The notes beneath the pieces are model-generated. The model ran no database searches. It saw nothing but the letters and a program-made list of their open reading frames with translations, and was not told the DNA's origin. 64,000 bases of DNA. It comes from Scleroderma bovista. Lineage: Eukaryota; Basidiomycota; Agaricomycetes; Boletales; Sclerodermataceae. The position numbers and the translations under genes were made by a program. Shown here piece by piece: positions 10,646-22,920 of this stretch. Where the stretch lies: assembly GCA_037178675.1 (NCBI GenBank), contig JAYMGJ010000207.1, positions 43,517 to 107,516 of the forward strand, read 5' to 3'. Numbering within the stretch: position 1 is the first letter of the stretch; every line of letters begins with the position of its first letter.

Positions 10646-13275
10646 ATGGCGAGGCAAAAGGCATCTGTCAAGAAACAACCTGTGGTTCCCGAGTCTCCAA
10701 CAAAGTCCAAGAAGAAGACACAAGGACCGGAGAGCTCGACATTAGAACAGGTTAAGCAGATCTCACAGGAGGGTAAAGACACGCACCTACAGTCCGACCA
10801 GACCAAGAAGGCCTATGCTGGACATGTCCGTCGAGGGCGCGAGTGGCTGCAGAGTGTCGTTAGTGGTGGAAATGATACTTCTGGCAGCAGTCTCGAAGAC
10901 TTCAAGGACCCAGAATTCAAACATGCATTTGAAGACATACCAAATAGGTTCTCTGCCAAGGCACTCTCCTTGTACCTGTCATTGAAAGGGTTCGGCCAAG
11001 AGCGGGGTCAGAGCACAGTTGAAGGTGTGCATGCAGCCTACAAAAAGCTGTGGGACAACGCGTGAGTTTCAATTGCCTTATGCTTCAATGAATTAATGTG
11101 GCCATGTCATTAGTGATGGTGACACCTACCGTAATAAATGGCATCATAATGATGCACGACAGCGATGGGAAGGGAACCCTGCAAACTCAGCAGACGTTGC
11201 AGATATCATGACAGCAGTCAAACACAAAATAGGCGCCGAAGGAGCTGACCGTGTGCATTCATCTGCGATGAAGAGAGAGCATATGGATAAGATTCTTGTG
11301 TGGACGAAATCAACTTGTCCAGAAATTGGAAGCGCATTGAATTTCCTCAGCATCGTGCTAACTAAGGGAAGGCTTTTACCCAGCGCATGTGGCATCAGCG
11401 ACAGCGCAAAGAGGCAGATCACGAAATACCTTCAATTCCTTGCCTTTACTTCCACAGCTTGGACGATCTGGAGCAGGTACGACATTAATTCAGATGACTC
11501 TATTGATCTGTCTTGGCTTACCAAATAATTTTGGCAGGTGCTTCGAGCTTGTGAAGCTCAAACGCGAAGATATTCGAATGGATATCTCACAGGCGGACTT
11601 CGTCCTTCTCAAATATCTACAGGGAGCGGATGATACCTTAACTGATAGTGATCATGAAGTTTATTACGAGATCCATCTAAAGAATAGGAAGGGATGGCAA
11701 AAAAAGACTGACAAGGGTAACCGAGAAATAGACCTACGAAGTAAGTTGCTTGAGATCTGATGCAGCTACTGTCCTAATGCTGCTGCTGTAGGTAATCGTT
11801 ACAAGATATACCCACGACCCGACTTGATGGCCTGCGACTCGTTCTTCTGGCTGCTCGTTTGGATGAGGTGGCTAGAGTATGCACATCTTGGCTGTCCGAT
11901 GGCAGATGGAGACTTTATCTTCCCTGCAATTGGTGCAAATGGAGCTGTGTACCCTGGTGAACCAATATCGCATGATAAGATCCAGAAATACATCAATGAA
12001 GCGATGACAGGCAGTGGTATTGAAGGCAATTTCTCGACGCATTGTTTCCGACGGGGGGGGGGCGCAATATCGGTTCATCCAGGCACGTGGAGAAGAAAAA
12101 TGGGACTTGGATGTGGTTCGATGGTGGGGCGGATGGGCAGAGGGGGAGCACGTTGAGTGTCGAGTTTCCTTTCTTGTCTTTTTTTCTTTTGACATCGTTA
12201 CCGTTGCACTTGCAGAACTACACCCTGATCCGTTACCTTTTGGACGAACTACATTATTACCAGCACGATTATAGTGACGCATTGCGGCGTCCCCGTCGAA
12301 GTGACGCCGATATGTCACTCATTGCTGACCGCGCTCTTCTAGCACCGGCCTCAAGAGAGGAACTTTGTTCCTTCCATTCATCGGTAACTGCAGATTTGAG
12401 GGAGATCCGCAACGCAGTCGCAACCTTGGACAACTCTATGTCCACTGTGTGTACCAAGGTTGGGCACATCGAAGACATGCTGGGCAATGTCACAAATTCT
12501 CTCCGCGGTCTCACTGAAGCCATCATTACGCGCTCAGGCCCCCTACCTAGTACAACGAGTATTGGCAATTATTCCCCGGCTTTTGGTACTAGAGGTACGC
12601 CGTTTGAATTTGCCTCTCTTCATCGTTGATTTCTTACTTTGAGTGGACTGTGCATGTGTGACAGAGCGCGGTGCCCTCCCGATGAGCCTAGCACCCGCTC
12701 CGAGTCCACCGGTTGTCCCAGTGCCTGAGAGAAACTTCGTTGGCCCACGACACTTTTCATTCACTTGCACATCTGTGCAACTACCGGTCACCCAGCCACC
12801 GCCAGTCGCTTCCGAAAGTAGCTACTCTGAATGCCCAAGTCTCATCGTCATTCCCGATGTGCCTGGTCGTAGGACAAGAACCCCGGCAAGGGAAGGGTGG
12901 AGGATCGTTGTCCGACACTGGCTGGAAGGTGACCCACAACTAAAGTTGTACGTTCCCCTCAAAGATTGGCCGTACGAGTATACGCACAGATCCAACCGCA
13001 AGTGGCAATCAAAGTACAACCAGCGGCGCACAATTGCAACCGAATTCCTTGAGCGGTGAGTGCCTACTCCCTCGATTTTCTTAATATCATGTCAATGCTC
13101 ACTGACATGTTCACTCAGGTACAATAGCAACGAGGAGGAATTTATTCAGGCGTATGGGGATGCCATCGAGAAGGGCATTGCAGCGCTCTTCAGAGCCATC
13201 ACCCACGCTCGCCAGGTTCGAGGAGATGCGGAGGTTCGAGGCCGTCGTCAGGCTTCCCACGCTGCCCAGCAGTGA
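10646..13275 (+). pseudogene. Tyrosine recombinase of Crypton-like type, one-base frameshift in catalytic motif
   Basis: Seven exons: 10646-11061, 11114-11476, 11538-11740, 11792-12151, 12216-12594, 12665-13055, 13119-13275. They give a 755-aa frame if one G is ignored in the run of ten Gs at 12053-12062. Start ATG 10646 (MARQKA) matches the start of copy 2. YR catalytic features: Arg-I motif RCFEL (R260), HCFRR (HxxR, at the frameshift), RWWGGWAEGEH, and the nucleophile Tyr in LIRYLLDE (Y454). The C-terminal part (PLKDWPYEY ... KYNQRRTIATEFLE) resembles a GCR1_C-like DNA-binding domain. The extra G may be a true mutation or a homopolymer sequencing error. Spliced intron phases match copy 2 at all six introns. 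Confidence 0.75.
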
Positions 13276-14910
13276 CGACGACAGTGACCAGCAATCATTT
13301 TCATTTTTCATTTTGGTTTTTCAACTAGACATTTCCTTCCTGTACCCTAGAGTCACTACAATGCTGCATTGCTTTTTCTGTCCCTCTGATGAGTCTGGTG
13401 ATCCCACAGCGAGCCGCCGAATTGAGTTTTTTCGTCCCTCGGCCTTCGGACAGTCTCACTCGGCCTGAGCCCAGCACCCGTTCCGTTCCGTCGAGCACTC
13501 CGTCGATCACGCCTGTCACGGCTCACGCTCACTGACGCTCGCGGACTTACGGCAACGATGCCGTCCCAGCGAGGCACCCCCATGCCGACATGGGCTCCCG
13601 ACTGTCGGGGTCCCGCCCCCTCTTTCCTGGAAAGGCAAGGCACGTGCCCCCGCTCCCGATCTGGCCTTGCAGCGACCGTAAATTTCTCGAGATAAGTAAA
13701 CATTCCAACTCAGTGGACATAAATCCGTACTGTGCGGGCAGACTCCAGCTGGGTGCACCTGTTCCACCGGGGTAAGCTTGAACGACTCGGTTTGAATTCT
13801 ACAACCGAGAGTTGCGACGCGACCGCGTTGGAGTGAAAACGTGAATTGAGTCGTTGACATCACCGTGACATCAATAAGGTCCCAATGATCCATCACCTAC
13901 GTTGATCGAAGGAACTGGGCCATCAAGGGGGTCGCTTAACTACACGGGGAAAGATGTGCGCAATTAAATATACGTTGATATCAGTGCACTCACGGGCATA
14001 GAATCCAATGCACTACCAGGCTGGCCTAGAAACTCTGTCAAAGTAACGGAAAGAACAAGAGGCAGAATAGGTGCAGGTGCAGGTGGGACCGCAGAAACGA
14101 GAGATACAGACTCAAAGATAATACCGATGAGTGTGATCGACGTCCGTTACACATCAGAGGACAAAGTGTGCATCTGACACTTGCGTAGGACGGCTTTTGC
14201 TAAAGCTGGCTTGTCGTGAATAGACACGAGATCATTGGTTCATTACTCGTCCCCAAACGGTGATACATGACGTGTTTGTGCAGGGCTCCTGGAAATATGA
14301 AAAGGATGAAAGATTAGACACGAGTGGTACGGTAGCATCTTCCTTGAAACTGTCAACGCCACCTTCACGTATCTATGAGTGACGTTGGCGTGGACAATCC
14401 TTTATCCCTGCCAGACCGCGATTTGTCGGTGTCCGAGGCGCTTCCGTAGTTGGCTTTGCAAATAGTAGAATTGCCTTTGCATGGAAAATGAGAGCGAAGC
14501 GACGGTCAACCTGATCAAATTATTCTTGATGGACTGTGCAATGAGACAGTCGTTCTGGGATCACAGGATGATGTGGATCAACGCACCGTGTGGTCACCCA
14601 TTCAACTGGACCCTTGGATTCGAGTCCATCACCCTCTATAGGAAGAGCTACAAGCTTCTCAGAGCAGAGCCATGGAAGATGCACAGGTCTGCGCTGGCGA
14701 GGTACGTGTGGAATTGATGCCACTTGACCAAAGACAGCATCGAGCAGCAAAGACCACGCGGCTCAGTGTTTTGGCGGTGCGATTCACAGTGCCACGACAA
14801 TATTCGATGACCCGGAGTCAATATGTTGCCAGTTGGTTCCAGGTCAAGACGGTGCGCTTCCTTCGGGTCGTCCACACCCACATTTTATTCCGTTTCCTCC
14901 ACAACCCCCG
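13276..14910. other. No gene recognised
   Basis: GC-rich to 13700 (much CG-rich sequence with short ORFs on both strands), then mixed sequence. Overlapping short ORFs at 14481-14881 on both strands have no recognised motif and look spurious. Confidence 0.5.
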
Positions 14911-16576
14911 ATGCAACTGTGAGCTAGAATTTGTACCCCCGTACTTCTATTATCATTGCTGACACTTTGCTCAAACAGGGAGCTAACCAGCACTCTTACC
15001 GATGTCATAGCAAACGGTAAATTGTGGTTTTACCACCATGGATAGGATCACCCCGGGTTGACACCAAGCGTCCTAGTGATACTCTACTATGACTACGTCC
15101 TGACACTTCAAAGAGAGGTAGAACTTTTCTGGCTGAAACCGCGCAGGTCTTGGGCTTTCGCACTTTTCATCGCCAATCGCTATGTTCCGATCATCGCTCG
15201 CATACCTACTCTAATTGAAATATTCTGGCCACCCGATATGGGAGAGGATGGAACCGTACGTGCCCTATTGCATTGAATATAACGTGTGCGCTCAGTCGCT
15301 GATTTCCTCCTCGCGCGTGTGTATGTAGTTGTCAGTTACTAGTGTATCATTGACTTTGCCAACAAGGTGTTGACATTTTTATAGCTGCAGAGCTGCTACT
15401 CTCTACGAGCGATTTGAAATAATCGTAGTACAGATTATAGGTGGAGGTAAGTGTTGGCTTTTATCTTCTCGTCCATTGTCTGACTTGGAAGGCAGCCATT
15501 ATGATGATGCGCATGTATGCTTTGTACGAGAAAAGCAGGCGAGTCCTATCATTCTTGGTTGCATATGCCACCATCTGCATTGCTGTGGGCTGCGTAAGTA
15601 GCTGCTTTTTCATGGTTGTCATCTTGTCACAGCCATTTGCGATCTGTCATCCAGTGGGCTATACTCACCCGGGAATCCGTGAGATCACCACTCGTGCCAA
15701 CGCCTCCACTGCAATACGGATGTAACCCTGCTCTAACTGTTGAAGGGTGCGGCATATCTGTTTTCCTGATTTCTCTTGTGATTAACACTTGTGGCACTCT
15801 TAGGGCTCAGCGTACGTAGTTGGATGGCGATACTCGACAGGTCGGCGATCTAATGCAATTCGCAGGCTTAGCTCTTGCATGGAGTGGCCAATTGGCCTTT
15901 GATGCGATAGTCTTGGCTATGACATTATGGAGAAGCCTGCGTATTAGAAAACTAGGCCACCATGCCTTGCTGGATGTCTTAATACGTGACGGTCAGTCCG
16001 ACCGATATCCTGACCTGTTTTCTTATTTGATTGTGACTGAAATGCACGCTTGTACAGGTTTCTTGTATTTCAGGTCAGTCTGTCGCCATATGTTGGTAAT
16101 CAGAGCCTTACACCCAGCAGTGTAATGTGTATCGCAAATGTTGGTAATATCACTGCATTTTTGGTAAGGCTTCGAACTACTTGCCGATGTCCAGCATGTC
16201 TCATGATCTGATAACGTTCAGGTGTGCGACACGGTAAATACACCAGTACTGCCTTGGTCAAAACTATCTTTTACTATTTACCTTACTAGTCAGCGTCGAA
16301 AGTAGCCTTGGCTGGCTTCACAAATTCGTAAGGACCGACAAAACTGTTCCACATTCTCTCTGATTTGTCTCCAGAATATCTGTCACAATGATTTCGCGGC
16401 TCATGCTCAACCTCCGCAGCCCAAAAATAACTGCATCGCCCCACCTATGCACACCTACCTACCTAAGGGATGGCACGTTGCTCGTAACGACGGTAGTTTC
16501 GCCGGATTTCACGTGCCCATCGAGATACGTTGACGAACCAGCTCTGGAACTGCAACAAATCAGTATACGATCATGA
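14911..16576 (+). pseudogene. DUF6533-type multi-pass membrane protein, locus 1 (probably decayed)
   Basis: Exon pieces read MQLELTSTLTDVIAN, then ILYYDYVLTLQREVELFWLK (15080-15140), the hallmark segment of the DUF6533 family of Agaricomycete membrane proteins. Later exons hold IIVVQIIGG, MMMRMYALYEKSRR (about 15498), ALAWSGQLAFDAIV (about 15870) and a C-terminal MISRLMLNLRSPK (16388 onward), ending at 16576. Several hydrophobic stretches are consistent with about seven membrane helices. The exon joining the sequence before 15255 to the IIVVQIIGG exon does not keep frame with the visible splice sites, so one base has probably been lost or gained. Function of the family is unknown. Confidence 0.6.
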
Positions 16577-18288
16577 CAGAAATTGGCACAGGGTTGCGAT
16601 GTGACTGTGAGTGAAGGAAGCACCTCAGTTAATCGTCTGTACATCGAGTTGCGTTTGGAGGAACCTGAACAAGGGTCATAGTGGGTTTCAGATAATTTTT
16701 ATGCTCTATCTTACAATACTAGAATACATACTAGTCCATCATGTATTGTTAGCACTTCCTCATTTACACCTTATACTGCATCAGCGCTGGTTTCGGGCAG
16801 CACGTTGTTGGCCTGGTTCAGACTGAACATTGAACATGGACCAAGCCAATACACAGCCTTACAGTAGGTCTTTTTTTTTTGGACAAGTGATAATATTGTG
16901 TAGCAACCGACTAGTCTAGCTCTAGTACATAAACACAACGCCTTTGTGGGGCGGCCGGTCCGAGGAAAAATGTTCTTACGCACTATCCGTCTTGCGACGG
17001 GGTGTGTGGGACTCCATAGGCTCACTGGTGAACCCGTTTCAGGTAGGGGACCTGGTGAGCGTGATAATACCCACTAAAACGTATGATGGTATTACTACAT
17101 AAGTCATACCAAACCGTCATAGTGTCTTTTCAATGCCGGCTTAAGTGCTTCTTCCAACAATTTCTAATGATCTAACTTACATACCATAGAGGCAATGATG
17201 ATCCGGGCATGGCCCGTTGGCATCCCCTACCTTGGGTATCAGGTGGAAAGCGTGTACACCCTACCTACTAATCGCCACTCCGAACGTTGAACGCCTTTGA
17301 CAGACATACAATAAGGGAGCTTGTCTTACCAAGTGTGAGTAGTATAGACGTCGATGCCAATCGGGACACTCCTGCATTGCCACCAAGCGCTGACTCCAGG
17401 GTTTTCTCCCATTTATTTACAGTATGAAAGGGTTTCGACGATCACGGTGATACGCCTCATGCTAAACCTTCGGGAAATTTAAAAAAATCCTTTTGAGGAT
17501 ACTCGGTGACCGAATATTTGATGCTTTGATGTGATCAACATCTGTCGAGGAAAGGGTTACATTTGTTAAGATATCGTGCGGCGATTGCCGGCGCGGTGTT
17601 ACAGTCAAGGATTATATCACACAAATGATCTAGCTTCCCTATGTCCGAGTAGTCCGGGACTACTCGGACATAGGGAAGCTAGATGGTGGGCGTCGAGGAC
17701 CAAGATGTTATTCCGTTGTGTATGTAAGCCACTACGGTACCATGTGTATTATATAAGTGGCAAGCTCTCAACTTGCACAGAAGGCACTTTTGGAACTTCT
17801 CGCCATCTGATCCCACTGGGCCTGGTCTTGATTTGTCGCCTGCAAGTGTGTTGGTATAGTTAGCACATATTTCTTCCGCTTTATAATGGTAGAAATGATG
17901 GGATCATTTGTGATATTGGCTGTGACCCAGATCAGTTATCTGGGCTGTGGCTACATAGTAACGCAGTCACCGGCAGAGTTCAGCGCTGCAGCGGCCGATC
18001 ATGTAAACCTCGACCGAAACTGAAAGGCGAGCCAATAAATCAACCAACAGAGTAAGTTACTTGCCGTCAGTTCATAAGACACCACGTTCTAGTCGGCTTG
18101 AACTGCAGCGGTGTTCGCTTCACTAGCTTTATGTAACTAAATGATAGTGAGATGCGGCTATGCAGCCTGTGCCAGTGGCTGTCACTTGACCCGCCAGACG
18201 AACTGGAAAGCTAACTTTTAGCACCCACGAATTCGTCCAAACCCTCTCCATTCCAAACCTTTTGGGATCACCTATTGCTTTTTCTTTA
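16577..18288. other. Intergenic part of duplication unit 1; no gene seen
   Basis: Most of this stretch has a shorter counterpart at 20520-21278. The segment 17253-17930 has no counterpart in unit 2 and contains the 57-bp palindrome. No credible coding sequence. Confidence 0.5.
17628..17684. repeat. Perfect 57-bp palindrome (28-bp arms, 1-nt centre)
   Basis: Positions 17628-17655 are the exact reverse complement of 17657-17684, with a single G at 17656 between them. The arms start ATCTAGCTTCC and end GAAGCTAGAT. Such a long perfect hairpin is expected to be unstable, so it is either recent, maintained, or an assembly artefact. Confidence 0.95.
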
Positions 18289-19965
18289 ATGGAATCTCAG
18301 CCAGTGTGAGTAGTATTCCGACATATCTTGCAAACCACTGCTAACTGTTGAACGGCGGCTGACAGTGATGTGAGCGTATCTTTCGCCGTTGTGACTTGCG
18401 GTAAGGCACCTTACATCCCACTACCATTCTTCTCCCGTCATGTGCTTTGAAGGAACGACTATCTTCCTTCAAATCTTGAGGTTTGCCTACGGGAGACTAG
18501 TCATGGCAGGTGCTGACACTCATCTACAGTACTCATGCTGTATGATTACGGACTAACATTCGCAAGGGAGATCGAGCTATTCTGGCAAAGACCCCGGAGA
18601 TCATGGCCTTTTGTCCTCTTCGTTGCAAACAGATATATCACCATCCTGGGCCACATACCGCCATCTATTTCCACTCTCTGGTCTTCAAGATACTTAGACT
18701 ATAGCGTATGTTGTGCCTATTACATTGATCGGCAGTTAATGGCTCACCTGACACTCGACTACAGTGGTGGGCCGATCCCACGACGTATTCCGCCGTTAAC
18801 TTATGCAGTTCGTGATCAGGTGCAGTTCTATGCGCCTCACTGACCAGCTTGTAATCGTGGTGGTCCAAATTATCGGAGGAGGTGCGTTGTTGATCATCTC
18901 CCCACGTGTTCACCGCAATAATGAACCAAAGTTATCATGGGCATGCGTATCTACGGTCTTTATCAAAAGAACCGGTCGGTTTTTATCTTTCTTCTGGCAA
19001 TTGGGCTTTGTGCGATCACCGCGGGCTGTGTGGGTGTCATCTCTCATCACATCACCACTTTTGAAGCTGACAAAGTAACAAGTGGGCAATCATTTCCTCG
19101 TCCGCCGATTCGACGACTTTGTCTCTATCTCAATGGGAGTTGATGAGTACTATGGACTGTTCATATTATTCTTCTCATTCGTGAGACTTCCGGTTCAGTA
19201 AAGCGTAGTCTGGTGCTCATTAACACTCTCAGGAGCCTATGTATGGCCACTCCATCTAAGAAAGTGAATGGTGTTTATGACGTAATTATATGCAGATCTA
19301 GCAGTAGCATGGAGTGGGCAGCTCATGTTCGACTTTGCTGTGTTCCTTCTTACGCTCTGGTCATCGCTCTGTGTCCGGATGGTGGGGAGCCGGAATGTGA
19401 CGGACATTTTGCTGCGGGATGGTGTGTTCAATCATTTCCATTACTTCTATTTACTTATAGGTTGACTAGGTACTCTATATTTCGCGTGCGTTGGTGTTCA
19501 CAAGACGTGCCAACGATTGCTGATGAAATTCCTAACTTCGCAGAGTAATGTGTGGAGCTAACATCGCAAATATTGCTATGTTGTTGGTGAGCTTTCTGCG
19601 CCACACTCCTGATTTCACAAGCTAACCTAATCTAGGTGGCAATGGTCAGCTATAATATCCCGCATGAATACGGTGTATTGACGTCATTCTCTCATCTATT
19701 AACAGAACCCCTTGCAAAGTCTCCTTGGCCCTTTCACGAACATGTAAGTTCCATCCATGGCGTTTGAAGTTTGAAGTGATTGATATTCTACACCAGAATT
19801 TCTTCTCTCATGATTTCAAGACTCATGCTGAACCTTCGTGATCCGAGTATAACGGTTACAACAACAACTTCTTTCCCTCCATTATCTCATGCAAGCATGT
19901 TTACAACACCCGCTCGTGATACAGGTGGTGTTAGTACTGGCCAAGCATCGATGTCGATGGCATAG
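18289..19965 (+). CDS. DUF6533-type multi-pass membrane protein, locus 2
   Basis: Start MESQPV at 18289, then spliced exons reading DVSVSFAVVTC, VLMLYDYGLTFAREIELFW (18530-18590), FVLFVANRYITILGHIP, and after an intron ending TTATGCAG (18803-18810) the segment IRCSSMRLTDQLVIVVVQII, then MGMRIYGLYQKNRSVFIFLL (about 18937). These junctions keep frame. The middle exons after 19030 are less clear. The 3' exons include an AWSGQLMFDFAVFLL-like segment (about 19310) and MISRLMLNLRDPS (about 19810), ending at 19965. Hydrophobic segments suggest an integral membrane protein. It is the best preserved of the three loci. The cellular role of this family is not known. Confidence 0.6.
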
Positions 19966-20329
19966 CCATGAAGCTACACAGTTTGCTCTTGATCATTGGT
20001 GCGTGCAATTACAGTTGCTGGTCGCATGGTCCTTAGTCTGGTGTTGGGTGGATTAGGTGAATTAGCTCAAGCTTTGATGAGGTCATTCGTTCATGTGACA
20101 CTCTTGCTATTTTCTTGCATAATTTATTTTGCACACAACCTCATGATCTGATAACGTTACAGTAGGTGTGCGACACGGTAAATACACCAGTACTACCTTG
20201 GCTAAACTATTCTTGACCATCTACCTTACCAGTCAGCGACGAAAGTAGCCTTGGCGGGCTTCACAAATTCGTAAGGACAGGCAAAACTGTTCTACATTCT
20301 CTCTGATTTGTCTCCAGAGTATCTGTTAC

Positions 20330-20519
20330 AATGATCTCGCGGCTCATGCCCAACCTCCGCAGCCCAAAATAACTGCATCGCCCCACCCATGCACACCTAC
20401 CTACCTAAGGGATGGCACGTTGCTCGTAACGACGGTAGTTTCACCAGATTTTACATATCCATCGAGATACGTTGATGAACCAGCTCTGGAACTGCAACAA
20501 GTCAGTATACGATCATGAC
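20330..20519 (+). pseudogene. Duplicated 3' exon of DUF6533 locus 1
   Basis: Matches 16388-16576 closely (MISRLMPNLRSPK...). A run of five As in the parent is four here, which shifts the frame immediately to a stop. It is an orphan exon left by the segmental duplication. Confidence 0.7.
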
Positions 20520-21278
20520 AGAGATTGGCTCAGGGTTGCGATGTGACTGAGTGAAGGAAGCACCTCGGCTCAGAATCATCTGTACGTCGAGTTGCGTTCG
20601 GAAGAACCTGAACAGGGGGATGACACAGTGGGTGCTCATTGACACTAGTTTCGGGCAATATGTTGTTGACTGAAGGAAAGTTCATGGACCAAGCCACCTT
20701 AGTACTACTTATTACTACACAAGCAATACCAAATTGTCCTAAATTGACACGGTGTCTTTTCAAATCCCAGCTTTCGTCTTCTAACAATTCCTGATGATCT
20801 AACCTACCATAGAGACGATGATGGTAGGCCTAGCATGGGGTAGTCCCTGAGATGGCCATAAAGTCGATGAAAAAAAAATGATGATGGCACGGCCCTCGTT
20901 GGCATCCCCTACCTTGGGTATCAGGTAGAAAACGTGAGCTGTTATCTGGGCTGTGGTTACATAACTCCGTGGCAGAGTTCAGCGGATGTAAACCTCGACC
21001 GAAAGGTGAGCCAATAGATCAATACCATCAGTTCATGACACACCACGTTCTTCGACATTGGACTCCAACCTCCAGCGGTGTTCGCTTCACTAATAGTTAA
21101 TGTAACTAAATGATAGTGAGATGGCTATGCAGCCTCAGGCTATGCTCAGCATCGATCAATTATGCCGGGCCCTGTCAGTGGCTGTCATGCTTGACACGCC
21201 AGACGAGCTGGAAAACTAGCTTTAGCACCCAAACCCTCTCCACTCCCAACCCTTTGGGGCCACTTATTGCTTTACTTA

Positions 21279-22920
21279 ATGGAATCTCAGCTGTGAGTAT
21301 TCCTCACAAGGACATATCTTGCAAACATTCGCACCACTACTAACTGTTGAGCGGCGGCTGACAGCGATGCGAACGTATTTTTCAACTCTGTGGATTGCGG
21401 TAAGGCATCTTACACCCTGTTACCATTCTTCTCCCTTTACTACTAGTGCTGACACTCACCTGCAGTACTATTGCTGTATGATTATGCGCTCACATTCGCG
21501 AGGGAAATCGAACTATTCTGGCAAAGACCCCGGCGATCATGGCCTTTTGTTCTCTTCGTTGCAAACAGATATATCACCATCCTGGGTCACATCCCGTCGT
21601 CTGTTACCTCTTTTTGGCCTTCAAAATATTTAGGCAATGGCGTATGTTGTATTTATTGCATTGGACAATAGTTAATGGCTCACTTGACCTTCGACTATAG
21701 TGGTGGGCCGGTCTCACAACATGTTCCGCCGTTAACTTATGCAACTCGTGATCAGGTGCAATTCTATGCGCCTCGCTGACCAGATTGTGATCGTGATGGT
21801 CCAAATTATCGGAGGAGGTGCGTTGTTGACCGTCTCCCCACGTGTTCATCGCAGTAATGAACCGAAGTTGTCATGACCATGCGTATCTATGGTCTTTACC
21901 AAAAGAACCGGTCGGTTTTGATCTTTCTTCTGGCAATAGGGCTTTGCGCAATCACTGTTGGCTGTGTAGGTGTCATCTCTGAACACATCACCACTTTTGG
22001 AGCTGACAAAATAACAAGTGGGCAATCTTTTCCAACCACGCCGCTTCATCAACTGATTCGATGCCGACTTTACCTCTATCTCAAGAAGAGTCGACGAATA
22101 ATTTGGGCTGTCCATATTTTTCTTCTCAGTCGTGAGACTTCCGGTTCAGTAAAACGCAGTCTGATGCTCATTAACACTCTCAGGAGCCTATGTATGTAAT
22201 GACCATTCCATCTCGAGAAAAAGGTGAATGGTATTTATGACGTGCTTATATGCAGATCTAGCAGTAGCATGGAGTGGGCAGCTCGTGTTCGACTTTGCTG
22301 TGTTCCTTCTTACGCTCTGGTCATCGCTCTGTGTCCGGATGGTGGGGAGCCGGAATGTGACGGACATTTTGCTGCGGGATGGTATGTTCAGTCATTTTGT
22401 TACTTCTATTTACTTATGGTAGACTGAATAGGTGCTCTATATTTCGCGTGCGTTGTTCACAAGACGTGCCAATGATTGCTGATGAAATTCCTAACTTCGC
22501 AGAGTAATGTGTGGAGCTAATATCGCAAATATTGCTATGTTATTGGTGAGCTTTCTTCGCCACATCCCTGATTTCACAAGTTAACCTAAGCTAGGTGGCA
22601 ACGGTCAGCTATAATATCCTACATGGATACGGTGTATTGAAGTAATTCTTTCATCTAACAGAACACCACTAAAAGTTTCCTTGGTCCTTTCACGAACATG
22701 TGAGTTCTATCATGGTGTTTGGAGTTTGATATGATTGATGTTCTATGCCAGAATTTCTTCAGTCATGATTTCAAGACTCATGCTGAACCTTCGTGATCCA
22801 AGTATAATGGTTACAACAACAACTTCTTTCCCTCCGTTATCTCATGCAAGCATGTTTACAACACCTGCTCGTGATACAGGTGATGTTAGTGCTGGCCAAA
22901 CATCGATGTCGATGGCATAG
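21279..22920 (+). pseudogene. DUF6533-type membrane protein, locus 3 (duplicate of locus 2)
   Basis: Start MESQL at 21279. Exons match locus 2: LLYDYALTFAREIELFWQR (about 21466), FVLFVANRYITILGH, MTMRIYGLYQKNRSVLIFLL (21873), DLAVAWSGQLVFDFAVFLL (about 22255), MISRLMLNLRDPS (about 22765), stop 22918-22920. The acceptor used in locus 2 (TTATGCAG) is TTATGCAA here, and the next AG gives the wrong frame, so this copy is probably inactive. Confidence 0.6.

Larger units (their letters stand above)
8658..13275 (+). mobile_element. Nuclease + tyrosine-recombinase module, copy 1
   Basis: Two genes lie head to tail on the plus strand, 204 bp apart: an XPG/GEN1-like nuclease (8658-10441) and a YR with a C-terminal DNA-binding-like domain (10646-13275). 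The same pair in the same order occurs on the minus strand at 33376-28466. The C-terminal region of the YR resembles the GCR1_C-type domain of fungal Crypton transposons, so this may be a Crypton-like element that carries a nuclease. Element ends are not known; Cryptons have no terminal inverted repeats, so they are hard to find by eye. Upstream it abuts the PRP8 relic. Confidence 0.6.
16201..20140 (+). repeat. Tandem segmental duplication, unit 1 (about 3.9 kb)
   Basis: Begins TCATGATCTGATAACGTT inside the 3' end of DUF6533 locus 1 and ends GCACACAACC after locus 2. The following unit begins with the same TCATGATCTGATAACGTT at 20141. The unit holds the C-terminal exon of locus 1, an intergenic region and all of locus 2. 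It is about 1 kb longer than unit 2, mostly because of extra sequence near 16870-17020 and 17253-17930. Confidence 0.75.
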
